Origin: Physcomitrium patens | Lineage: Eukaryota; Streptophyta; Bryopsida; Funariales; Funariaceae | NCBI RefSeq assembly: GCF_000002425.4 | Contig: NC_037264.1 | Span: 7,541,399-7,605,398 of the forward strand | DNA: 64,000 nt | Reading direction: 5' to 3' | Shown here: piece after piece, positions 24,399-35,735 of the stretch | How the letters are laid out: each line of letters begins with the position of its first letter | Numbering within the stretch: position 1 is the stretch's first letter | The notes under the pieces: generated by a model | What the model saw: the letters and a program-made list of their open reading frames with translations, nothing else | Database searches by the model: none | Told to the model about the DNA's origin: nothing | Translations under genes and position numbers: made by a program

Positions 24399-27300
24399 AT
24401 GTTGAAGATATTTGGACTTGGTCATCACACAGACGAGAAACATGAGGACAGTCATGTCACAGAGGACATGGAGACCGAAATTCCTGTAGTTGTTCAGAGT
24501 ACTCCTCCAGTGTCTTCAAGTATACGCAACAATGTGGCAAGGGGTCCTGCACGACCTCTTCGACTTGTATATTGTGACGAGGGAGGGAAGTTTAGAATGG
24601 ATCCCGAAGCAGTCGCTGCATTGCATCTCGTCAAGGGACCCGTTGGCGCTGTTTCTGTATGTGGTCGAGCTCGTCAAGGCAAAAGCTTCATCTTGAATCA
24701 GGTATCCCTTGTGACACTGTCAGATTTCAGAAATTTTCAATGTTGTATGTCTCTTTTTCAGAACCCCAGTTAGGGCCCTAGTATTGTGATTATTATTACT
24801 TGCTTCAAAATCATGGACACTCTCCATGCTGGTGTGCTGTCCCGCTCGTTGCATTTTTGTCAGTATGTGTAACGTAAGTTTGTAAGGTTGTCTGTAAATT
24901 TCAAACGGAAATGATGAGTTGTATCAGTTGGACACGGCTTTGACTTTTAATCGTAATTCGGGCGTGAACAATGAACGTTTGATCAAAATCAGCTGCTAGG
25001 ACGAAGCAGCGGGTTTGAAGTTGCGTCTACCCAGAAGCCCTGCACCAAGGGACTTTGGATGTGGAGTGCACCCGTTAAGCGAACAGCTCCGGATGGAAGT
25101 GAATACAACCTTATTTTGCTAGATAGTGAAGGCATTGACTCTTGGGACCAAACTGTAAGTCCACAAAAAAAATTCTGGTACTCTTTTATGTTTACATAAA
25201 CTTGCGTTGATTTAGTTGAAAGTCGACCTTTGAAATTCCCCGTAAAATATTTATGTCCGTCATGGAACTCATTAAATGCTTCGGCGCTTGTACACATAAT
25301 GCAGGGGCAATACAGCATGCAGATCTTCTCGTTAGCTGTACTGCTCTCAAGTATGTTCGTGTATAATCAGGTAAATCTTTGCGCACAAAGTCTATTCCTG
25401 CAGTTGTTCTATTGATGTATACCTTTTCGACTGTCATTCACTCCAATTTTCCAAAATTGTTGACCAAATCTTTTGTACCTTGAATCGGAGTACCAGGTTA
25501 AGCAATAGCCTACTTACATTTAAGAGTCAATTAAATTAAACTAATTATCAAATGTTCTGTTTTTGTTCGGTTGACAGAATTTTAAGTCGTGGCTTGCAGA
25601 TGTTTGGTATTGATGAGGCAGCACTAGACAATCTGTCTCTGGTCACTGAAATGACTAAACACATTCGAGTACGAGCTTCTCATGATGTAACCTCACCAGA
25701 TGAACTTGGCCGGTTTTCTCCAAGTTTCCTTTGGCTCCTTCGGGTATGATATATTAATATAATGCTTCCAACACAACTCACCTTGCGTGGCTGAAGGATG
25801 ATACCCTGCTTTACGTTTGAATCATCACTTGATACATCTTACTGATCTTAGAGTATGGTAGTGACCAGTCTTCACGATTATCTAATCCTCATACGAGTTA
25901 GTTGCAATTTCATGCTTCCTGTATTCCTATATTCGCTTCTGAATTAAAAAAAAAAAAAAACCGCGTGGACTTCTACGTAAATCATTTCTTATTTGGTTAT
26001 GCATGGTGTATCAGGACTTCTACTTTGAACTTGTCGATGATGGGCATAAGATCAGTCCTAGAGATTATCTGGAGTCGACACTTCGGCCTATTCCAGGAAC
26101 TGGAAAAGCTGCCGCAGCAAAGAATGAGGTCGTCATTTACTCTTACGATAGACGATTAATGTACCTTCCTAGTTTTGCGTTTTGTGTGATTTACGGAGAG
26201 CTAAATTTTGGCACTCTCAAAGTTCAATAGGTTGCTTGGTGGAGCCTCCTCGTGGTGGATATTGAAAATTGTCTGATCCAGGGGTGATCTATCGTAAATT
26301 CAGATTCGAAGCTCCATCAAAGCATTGTTTCCAGATCGTGACTGCTTCACTTTAGTGCGTCCCTTGGAAGAAGAGCATCAGTTACAGCACCTTGACGAAA
26401 TCCCGGTAATTGAGGAAAAATTCTCAAACTTGTTAGTTCAATGGTATGTATTCTGTAGCGCATCCTAGGTCGAGCAGAGCGGGTGTTGATTGTTGGAAGA
26501 TTTTTGTAGAGATGGATTTTTTGTGTTTATCGTTTGTAACGCGTTTAGTGGTTGATGACCAATGCTTTGTTGACTTTAATGTTTTTTTTGTGTGTTATTT
26601 GCAGATGGACAAACTGCGTCCGGAGTTTCGGGCCGGATTAGATAAGTTGACAAAGTACATTCTTGACAGGGCAGGACCTAAACAGCTCGGATCAATAACA
26701 TTGACGGGGCCTATGTTTGCTAGCCTCACGCAGTCATTTCTTGATGCAATCAATTCTGGGGCCGTGCCAACAATAGCTAATTCTTGGCAGGTTGATCTTT
26801 ATCCACAGACACCCATATAAAATGATGCCTAGATTCACTGTCGGTCATGATGGAAGTCGATACAAGCCTCTACGTGAGATTCTCTGTAAATGTCTTATTC
26901 CGAAATGTTATTGACTAGAAATTGTTTATCTGTTTCAGAGTGTAGAAGAAAGTGAATGTCGACGTGCCTACGAGTTGGCTGTGAAAACGTACAGCGAGGA
27001 TTTCGACAAAACGATTCCGCCCGAAGAGGTGTGACGCTGCGATTTTGAGTGTCGCTATTCATTATTGTCTAGTTATTTGAACCACGTCTTGATATTTGCA
27101 GTCACGAATTTTTTTCGTCCTGCAACTAAACCCATAAATTGTATAGAAATGTGAGCATGTTATGTGAATGATGTTAATTTGTCATGTCTGTGCCAGGCTT
27201 TGTTGCAAGAGGCTCATGAAGAAGCTTTTCAAGCAGCCTTGAACACGTTCAACATTGAAGCTGTGGGCGGAGGAACATTACGAAAGAAGTATGAGAAGGA

Positions 27301-30300
27301 ACTTTACAATACAGTAAAAAAACAGTTCGAGGTTAGTGTAACATGTTCATGCGACACTTGCGACCAATCCTCTGTGATTCTCTAGATGCTGCATCGCTGA
27401 TTTATGAACCCGAAATTTAGTCATATTGACAGCAGATATAGAGGCAATTTGTTTAGTTTTTTTCTAAAGCATGCAAGACCTATGGATGATAAAACTGGTG
27501 AAACATCGGCGGTTTTCTCAGAGCCACAAACGCAAATTACTCATGGAAGCGGAGCTTCAATGTTTGCGGGCCGCAGGCAGCTTGGAAGAAAGAACGTTAA
27601 ATGCATGTCATGCACCAAATGCATCTTTTGAGTCTGTTGTTAAGGTATGAATTTTGTACCCGTAGTGTTATTACTCCTCATTCGAACACATATCACAATT
27701 CTCGTTTTATTATTATCTTTCTTATTGTTATTTTGACATTACTGCTTTAGTACTTTGGGGCAGCTCAATTGTAGCTACTTTTGGTGTTTAAGATTCATGT
27801 TGAGATTCTCTAAATGAAGACCTTGAAGTGTTTGTCTTAATAGAGATCTTATTTGTGGTCGACTTGAATGTTACATGCAGGTGATAGATGGTCTGGTGGC
27901 TGAGTATGAGGTATCGGCAGTTGGATCTTTCAAGTGGCAGAAACTTGTTAAATTTTTGCGAAATAGGTTTGGATTCCCCATCAACTCTCAAACGCTATCC
28001 AATTTTTCTTACATGAATTTCATTTAGAACTCGGAGAGTGAAGTGTAGTTTACTTGTAAATCAGCATTTAGATCTATTTTAATGGATACTGTTGCAATAT
28101 CGGCTAAGCTGTGTCAATTCTGTGAACTTCTAGTCGAATAAACTTGGTGGCGGAAGATATTCGAAGATATTCACTGCACCTTTTTAACAATTTTCAGCTC
28201 CACAGTTTGGCAGGGCCTTTAGAAGACCTCGTGAAGCGGGAAAAGGATACGATTAGAGCAGAATATTCAGCATTAGAGTTACAGATCAAATCTATGGAGG
28301 AGAAGTTTGCTTTCGGGCACAAACAAGTGGAATCTGCTCAGAAGGATGCCCAAGATTGGAAGAAGCGTTACGAGTCGTCGGTCAATGACGCCAAGAAAAG
28401 CTCAGAGAGTGCTGCTACACAGCACGCCATTATGCAAAAGAGGATCACGACGCTGGAGGAGAGACACACTACAATCACATCTCAGATGGATGAAATCAAG
28501 AAGGAAGCATCTGAATGGCGATCCAAGTATGAGCAACTGTTGAATGAACATCGGATGGAGCAAGAAAGGAGTGCGGCTGAAAACAAGCTTGTTCTGGTAA
28601 ATGGGTCTCAGCTATCATACATCGATTCTGCATTTTGAAAATACTCGTAGTTTTATAAGAAGCAGTATCTTACATCAAGGTTATTATTTGTGCTGTTTGC
28701 GATGCAGAATCGATGTACGATCTCTGAGACTCGTTTGGCAGCAATGCGAGAGCAGTTGGAGGCTAGTAAAGAGGAAGCCACCGAATGGAGACATAAGTAC
28801 GAAACTGTAGAAGCAGATACTAAAGCTGCTATTGAAAGGGCCAACGTTTCGAAGGATAGGGCTCTGAAACAGGCACAGCTTCGGGAGGATGCGCTTCGGG
28901 CAGATTTTGCTGCTGCCGTTGCACTAAAGGTACTCGGACACATTATTTCAGTGCATTCGTTGCTTCAACATGTGATTTGGTTATTAGTCGGTGATTAATG
29001 TCCTCGTGTGTTATCAATGGAAGGCACGATATTGAGGAGTTGACGACCAAGGCACGATACATAGTTCCTGTTATCGTGGTTCTGCAAATAACGATCTGTT
29101 TAAATGTCTTGCACTTTATTGATCCTAATGCAAATGCAATTCAGTGATTCATTTCACATTTGACTCAACTTATTCCACTGACTTGGTGTCTTCTAACACT
29201 AAAATTCTTTCATTGTTTGCCCGTAGGATGGTGAGATAAAAGACTTGCACTCCAAGTTTGAGCGTGGAGAGCGTCAAATAGCTATCCTATCATCTCGCCT
29301 TCATGTAAGTATGTGTCACGATTAGGTCCAATGACCTACACGTGAAGTAAAGTACTTCCAGAAGTAAATATTGCACAACTCTTGGATGTAAGCGATTGGA
29401 GTCTAAATTATACATTTGCATTCCTGCACAAAGAATGAGGCGAAAGTGAGGATATACACAACAAATTGTGGGGATGTGTACATTTCATGAATCCCTATTC
29501 TGTGGTGGATGCAGGAACAAGAGGTAAAGCTTACAGGTCAAATTGAGGAGTTGATGACCCTGAAAACCGAATTGCAGCATTCACATACTGAACTCGAAAC
29601 AAAGACATCTACGATAGTGACATTACAAAAAGACCTCGAAACAGCATGTCAAGACAAAGTACATGCTGAGCAACGAATGGCTGAGGTTATGAAGCGAATG
29701 GAGGAGACTGAACGGCTCTGGAAAATTGCCGAGAAGAGGGAAAAATATGCGTCCGAAGCTGTGGAGAAAGCTCGGAACGAATTATCAGCAATACAGAGGG
29801 AAAAATCGGAGTCTCAAAGACTGGCTTCTGAAAGACTAACAACTATTGAGCGTTCAGAACGGAGGTGTGATTCTCTTGAACGTGAGAGAGTTGAGCTTAC
29901 TCAGGTATCACTAATGTCGACTGGACAAATATTCTAACATTAAACTCTTGTCATGACGTTTTATTCCTTGACATTTCATGAAAATTATCACAGAAGCTGA
30001 TACATGCAATGTGGGTGCTTAGACGCTCGAGCATGTAAAAATATCCGAGAAGGATGCGCTCTCCCGAATAACAGCGCTTGAACTTCGTATTGAAGAGCGA
30101 GAAAGAGAAATGGAGAAGCTTCTGGATGCTTCAAATGAGCAGAGGCTCAAGACGGTGGAATCCTTTGAGGCCTTATTAGACAGCGAAAGAGCAGCAAAAA
30201 TGGAGGCTTCCAGTCGTGCCGATAAGCTCTCGGCCCAGTTAACAATTGTGCAAGGAGATCTTGACGCTCTTCAGACGCAACTTATGTCCGTCCGGAACCA

Positions 30301-30694
30301 TGAAACTGCATTGGATACAAAGCTGAAGTCATATACGGATGTGTCAACCATCTCCCCCAGTGAACATACAGTTCGTATCAAAAGGATGCGAATTGAGAAA
30401 ACGTCAGAGGTGGGGGACATGGAAATCGACAAACACAATTTACAATCATTGATGAGGGGTATAACAGACAATATCAGCAGCCGTGAAGAAAACCACGAAG
30501 GCCATAATTCAAATGAAGACATGAATGATAATAACACATCAATGACGACTGAAGATTATCACAAATTCACTGTGGCAAAGCTGAAACAAAAACTGACTCA
30601 AGCTGGGCATGGAGAAGAAGTAGCACAACTCAAGAGCTCTGCGACAAAGAGAGATATAATTGCTTTGTACGAAAAGCTCATGTTCCCCAATTAA
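24399..30694 (+). CDS. GBPL3: guanylate-binding-protein-like large GTPase, GBPL3 type (16 exons, about 1,087 aa)
   Basis: Exons by hand: 24399-24701, 24993-25154, 25305-25370, 25600-25743, 26015-26128, 26304-26405, 26605-26790, 26939-27028, 27197-27331, 27522-27644, 27881-27966, 28206-28596, 28708-28929, 29227-29304, 29515-29904, 30023-30694. All junctions are GT-AG and keep phase, with no internal stop. The N-terminal GB1/RHD3-type GTPase domain (about residues 55-330) has the P-loop GRARQGKS at 89-96, switch motif DSEG at 145-148, and the GBP-specific RD pair at 225-226, split by intron 4. A long helical, coiled-coil region follows (about 390-1000). The last 46 residues (FTVAKLKQKLTQAGHG, then KRDIIALYEKL) match the tail of Arabidopsis GBPL3 as I remember it and look SAP-like. 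GBPL3 is reported to act in the nucleus in condensates and at the nuclear periphery, in defence and temperature responses. Length matches (Arabidopsis about 1,082 aa). It lies tail to tail with SDH2. The GBPL3 assignment over other plant GBPLs rests on length and tail. Confidence 0.92.
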
Positions 30695-31330
30695 TCTTTA
30701 ATATTTCGTGGGCGCGCCTAATCTGTAACAATCTCAATGCAGGCTCTTGTTCGCCGAGAAATTCCGTTTAAGACTGCTAACCGTGCAATTCTGGTATATA
30801 AATTTCCCAGTTGTGCTGATACAAGTACAAATCGCTTTTTTGCAACAGTTGCAAGCTCTGCAACAGAGTGAAACTGATAATTATTCGACAACTGCTTCCT
30901 TTGATGTTCTTTGTTATCTATCACCACCACTCACATTACATAACACTAGTAAAGTTTCTGTAGCTTGGTTACCGTGTCCCAGTCACTAAGCAGTTGGATA
31001 GGATACTCTTGGTTGCGGAGGTAAATGAGATAGAAGATTCAGTCCATCTATTGAGTACAGTGCAAAGTGGGAAAATGAAATTTCGATAATAGAGCTTGAG
31101 TTGACAAACACCGATGTAATATAAATATTTCATTGTGTGAATAAACTATTTTCCCTTCCTATGTGTTGATTTTTCAACTCTCAAATTTTAAGAATTATCA
31201 GTAGATGCTGAAAGTACTCGTACAACCGCTGCTCCATTGTTAGAAGATTTGCTGATTTTGAGCAATTTGAGCACAGTTATAAAATGTGTCCACATTTTGT
31301 GCTATGCATATAAAATATATGCTACCTGCA
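30695..31330 (+). other. 3' UTR and downstream region of the GBPL3-like gene
   Basis: No further coding domain is seen. An AATAAA poly(A)-signal candidate lies at 31,140-31,145, about 450 bp after the stop. The small frame at 30,747-30,989 has no recognisable content. Confidence 0.5.
31140..31145 (+). terminator. candidate poly(A) signal AATAAA
   Basis: Canonical hexamer about 446 bp downstream of the GBPL3-like stop codon. Its use is inferred. Confidence 0.4.
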
Positions 31331-32368
31331 CATGGTTGAAAGTTGAACAGAGAACATGCTCTTTTGATTACCTTGAATGAACAGAAAACTCGAAACATCT
31401 TACAAGCAAAATCTTGCAACTAGAAATACTAGATAAATTCGTGTAACTTTGGATATGTTCACAGGTGGAAAAGCAAACTCGTTTTATAATGAACTAGTCC
31501 TAATTCGACAAGATAGTTTATCAATACAGAAGCGAAAGAGGTTGACATTCAAATAAGTTCAACCTAAATTGCAATTAAACGCAGAATTTAATGAAAAAAA
31601 CACAAAGATGGAATGAAGGGAAGAATTTAAGCATGCTCATACTTGAAATTATACATGTAATCGCGTTCAAACTAGGAAATCTTATTACACTAAACAACTG
31701 TTTTCGACACACACGTTTTTGAAACAATTGATTTCGACACAATCGATGTGCTCATTTGAGCAGACGGCCACTTTTCCAATTCCGATATAAGACTGTTGAA
31801 ATTGCTCCCTGTAAAACCCAAAAAACTAGCAATAACACACACAAGCACCTGACTTCGTGGATTAGAAGTGAAGATGATATTAGTAATCTCTCTGATAAGT
31901 CGAAACTGACCCTGCATGTACAAAATATCACAAAACGACTTTATAAACATCCATGGCCATACAAAGCTTGCAAGAAACTCCCGACATTGAAGTGAATATA
32001 AATGAAGAGGGTGTCTGATCAATTAGCTGGAATAGTTTCTTTCAAGTTCAGCGCGTCACCAAGAAATCACAGGTGCGATTGTACAGCTTTTCAGAGTTCT
32101 CAATGATACAACTGGAAGCCACAAAATACTGAACTAGCAACCAGATGATCAAATTATTGCTAGGCCTGCGCCACAGCCCGATACCTGGAATGCCTCAAGC
32201 TGAGCGCAAAATACAACCATTGGGCGCACATTCATACCTGGGACACAGACGATTCACACGAACATCTACGGTGAACCCTCCCAAAATGCATCTCTCCATG
32301 CTCAACTAAGCCACATAGTGAATTCCAACGACATGGAGAGCTAAGCGGATACATCCGAACTATTAGGC
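31330..32368 (-). other. region between the two convergent genes; probable SDH2 3' UTR at its right end
   Basis: No gene is recognised. The 110-residue minus-strand frame at 31,690-32,022 has no known domain. The part next to 32,369 is probably the SDH2 3' UTR. Confidence 0.45.
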
Positions 32369-33805
32369 TTATCTTGTAATCTCCTTCTTCTTAATAGCAG
32401 CAATTTGCAATCCAGGGTTCAAACCCTTAGGGCATGCTTTAGCACAATTCATGATGGTGTGGCACCGGTACAACTTGAATGGGTCGTCTAGAGCCTCAAG
32501 CCTTTCCTTTGTAAATTCGTCCCTGCTGTCTGCAATCCATCTGCAAACGTAGTATTCAAAAGCTAGGTTAGACAAACATCTCAACTAGGTAGACTTCTGC
32601 AGCATAAACTTCAACACATTACTCTAATCTTGAGTTTTATAAGAGGGTGTGTCTTGAAGTGCCTCGACAGAAGAAAGGAGAAGGGTTTGATGTTCGTTCG
32701 ACCGTATCTCGTGGAAAATAAAAACGCAAGATGATGAGATTTACGTCCCCCTGTCTGTTCCTACTTTTTCTTTGATGGCCTTTCCTAATCACCTCACAAG
32801 ACGAAAACATCTGGTTGAATTTTTCAGATAGTTTTCACCGGCCAAGAATAACAGGGAGCTAAAGTGAACAATGAACCTCAAAAACCTACGGTCACATCAG
32901 CAGTCCTGCAATAGATAATAAAATGCTGTAACCGAAATCCATACAGTTACTGATCATCACGACTACCCTAACTCAATCAAGAAAAAATGGAGATTGTATC
33001 CCGTTTCAATGATTGGCAACACTCAGAGGAAGACATGGTACGAGTCTCACTTCAGACGACTATAACAATCATAATTTCAAAGTAGACTGTGCGGAAGCAA
33101 CGCAAACCTGTGAGCCTGCAACAGAGCAGCTGGTCCCAAATACTTGTCGGGATTCCACCAGTAACTAGGGCAGGAGGTAGTGCAGCATGCACACAAGATG
33201 CATTCATACATGCCGTCCAGCTTGAGTCGGTCCTTCTTCGTCTGAAGATACTCCTTTCCTCCGGGCGCAGGCTTCTTGGTCTTCAGCCAGGGCTCAATAC
33301 TCTTGTACTGCGAATAAAATTGCGTCATGTCGACGACAAGGTCCTTAATCACATACATGTGCGGGAGAGGGGAGATTATGGTCTCCGACTTGGGATCAGG
33401 CTCAATGGGCGTCAAGCAAGCAAGGCCGTTGCTGCCGCCGATGTTCATTGCGCAAGACCCACAAATTCCCTCCCGGCAAGACCTCCGGAATGTCAACCCA
33501 GTATCGATCTCGTTCTTGATTTTGATCAACGCATCCAAAACCATAGGCCCGCACTCGTTCGTGTTGATGGAATACGTCTTCAGGTAGGGCTTCTCACTGC
33601 TGTCAGGGCTCCACCGGTAAATTGAAAACTTCTTAATGTTGGGCTCCTTCGTGGCGGTGATTCCAGGCGATGGGTCGGATTGCTCCGTGGAACTCTTCAA
33701 GGCGGTTGAGGACGCCGAGGTCGTCGACACAGAGCGCAGAAAATAAGAATTCAAAATGCCCTTCGCCCTCCCAGAGGCCGATGCGGCCCTCGTTATCGCT
33801 GCCAT
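32369..33805 (-). CDS. SDH2: mitochondrial succinate dehydrogenase iron-sulfur subunit (2 exons, 289 aa)
   Basis: Exon 1 is 33,805-33,108 and exon 2 is 32,540-32,369, with one GT-AG intron of 567 bp that joins in phase inside HR/WIADSRD. The protein is the electron-transfer subunit of respiratory complex II, passing electrons from the FAD of SDH1 to ubiquinone at the inner mitochondrial membrane. All cluster ligands are present: [2Fe-2S] Cys110, 115, 118 and 130 (CREGICGSC); [4Fe-4S] Cys202, 205, 208 and 269; [3Fe-4S] Cys212, 259 and 265 (CHTIMNC). Residues 1-35 are Ser/Ala/Arg-rich, typical of a mitochondrial presequence. I prefer the ATG at 33,805 because the in-frame ATG at 33,835 would add acidic residues ahead of the presequence. 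Length matches plant SDH2 (about 280 aa). It looks intact. Confidence 0.96.
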
Positions 33806-35045
33806 GGCTCTACAAACTTCTAAATCCACCACCACTCACCAACTCCGGTCTCCTCCTCCTCCAACTCCAAAACCCAACTCTCAAAACGCAAAATATCACC
33901 GAATGCCTGCAGTGACAAAGAAATGAAATAGAACTCAACTACCCAAATGAACCTGGATGCTCAAAGGAATTCTGGACCGACAGAGGCTGCGATCGACACC
34001 GTAATTAAGATACGGCAGAAAGATCAAAGTGCTTACTATGCTTATCGAATAAGGAAGCCTCTAGGCTTGTGTCCAGAGGCGTCTTTCTTTTCTTTTCTTT
34101 TTTAAGGAAGTAGGTGAACGTGAGGGATGTGGCACTTGAGGATCTGACGGTTCATAACATGACTACGACGGTGTCTTCTTTACAAAATTGGGAGGACGGC
34201 GATTGCCCAGGTACAGTGGGTTCGTCCACGATGTCGACGACGACGAAGAAGAAGAACACCGCATCCATCCAGAAACTTTCTCGTTTCCTATGACGACCAT
34301 CTTGACATGGTTCCATCTTCAGATGGATGCGTGACGTAGCTTTGGTCGCACCCGAGATTTCTGCCCTGAACAAATTGAGCTTCCGTATCAGCTTTGTGAC
34401 AGCTTGAGCACCTTCACAAACAGCCCCCGTGTGCACCATAGAACCATTCGTTGAGTCTCTCTCTTTCTTCCCCCCTTCTTTCTTTCACTCTACTTTTCTT
34501 ACTTTCTTTCAGGTGATGCAAGGTTTAAAAAGGCCAACTACTTGACGAGGAGTTCGGCAAGAGAAAACGCGACGGAAAGGCGGTTTGCTGAGATCGATGG
34601 ACGGAATCCTCACATGTGCGCGGCACAAGGCGAAAATTCCCTCCCAATGACAGGTATCGCACCGTTTACGATCACATATGTGCCCTCCTCGTTACAGATA
34701 TAGCGCACAGGATAACAATCAATCTGATCAAACCTTCCTTGCAACGAAATGCTTGCCTACTGCCACCAGCTACGTCAAACGCCCTCTCCGCTCCGTTACA
34801 TTTGCATTGTTCATCGTCTACAGTGACATTCGTGAGCAAAAAAACAGGAATCGGCGATGCGCTTGAAGACGAAGTCAGCTTGCAGTGCCAATACTACCAC
34901 CATGCTTACAGATTTCTGCATAATCTTCAAGCATGTCACTCAATTTGGGACAACACATGGAGCGAGCATGGCATGAAACCTCAAGTTTATTGCCATTGCG
35001 AAACAGTGAGCATTGGAGGCGTCAGAAACCTTACGTGAAGAGGCT
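33806..35045. promoter_or_regulatory. SDH2 upstream region; orphan plus-strand frame of doubtful status
   Basis: The region holds the SDH2 promoter and 5' UTR (minus strand), then a pyrimidine tract at about 34,458-34,512 ending in CAG, which looks like a plus-strand 3' splice site. A 140-residue plus-strand frame at 34,616-35,038 begins with GTG rather than ATG and has no known domain. A divergent transcript or noncoding first exon is possible, but I would not call a protein. Confidence 0.4.
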
Positions 35046-35735
35046 TGGAATTAGGGTTTCCAGAAGCACATTGTAGTTTCCAACTGTGGATATATTTTTG
35101 TGTGGGTTGTGGTCAGTGATACTGTTCTGTTGCCAGAATATGCACTTGCTCAGAGTGTGTTAAGTAGTGAAGGTGAATATGAGCTTTGATGGAAAATGGG
35201 CTTTGAAAGTGGCTCTTGATTCGGTACATCAAGACATCTTTTGTACTTCTCGTACATATTGTTCAATTAGTGCAATTGACATTGTTCACACATATTGTAA
35301 AAGAATCATACACAACCATAGATAATTTGTTAATGCTAATATTAGTTTTACTCTTTTATACATCAAGCTACAGAACTGCATCGCTTTGGAACATAAACCT
35401 CAATACAATCTTTCTTTATTTGCTTTGATAGATTTTTTTTAGATAACCCATTGTAGACTCTATCACCACATTTGGATGGATAGGATGTATGGTGAATTTG
35501 GTTTCAACTTATTTAGATTATTGTCAAGTCTTGTCAAAACAATAATTTAATGGTATATCATGAATTCACCTCCACTTTACGATCATTGGTATATTCTTTC
35601 TAAGACTACTTTTTATCTTCATAGATAATTTCATATTTCACCCATTTGTCAATTTTTAATATTGTATTTCTTTTTACTTATTTATTTTCAAAGTTTTTTA
35701 TATTATTAGTCATATTAACTTTAAAATCACTACTG
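35046..35735. other. AT-rich sequence, nothing recognised
   Basis: No gene or domain is seen. The sequence changes sharply from gene-like to AT-rich at about 35,200. Confidence 0.5.

Noticed and set aside
25561-25599. Use of the earlier AG at 25,577 as the start of GBPL3-like exon 4
   Set aside because: It would add residues absent from the family and break phase. The AG at 25,598-25,599 gives MFGIDEAALD directly after VYNQ, as in relatives.
30271-30537. 88-residue minus-strand frame, with others like it inside the large gene
   Set aside because: They are shadows of the GBPL3-type coding exons.
33089-33625. 178-residue plus-strand frame
   Set aside because: It is antisense to SDH2 exon 1, whose family identity is certain.
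33803-33835. Upstream in-frame ATG of SDH2 at 33,835
   Set aside because: It would place acidic residues ahead of a normal mitochondrial presequence. The ATG at 33,805 gives a typical one.
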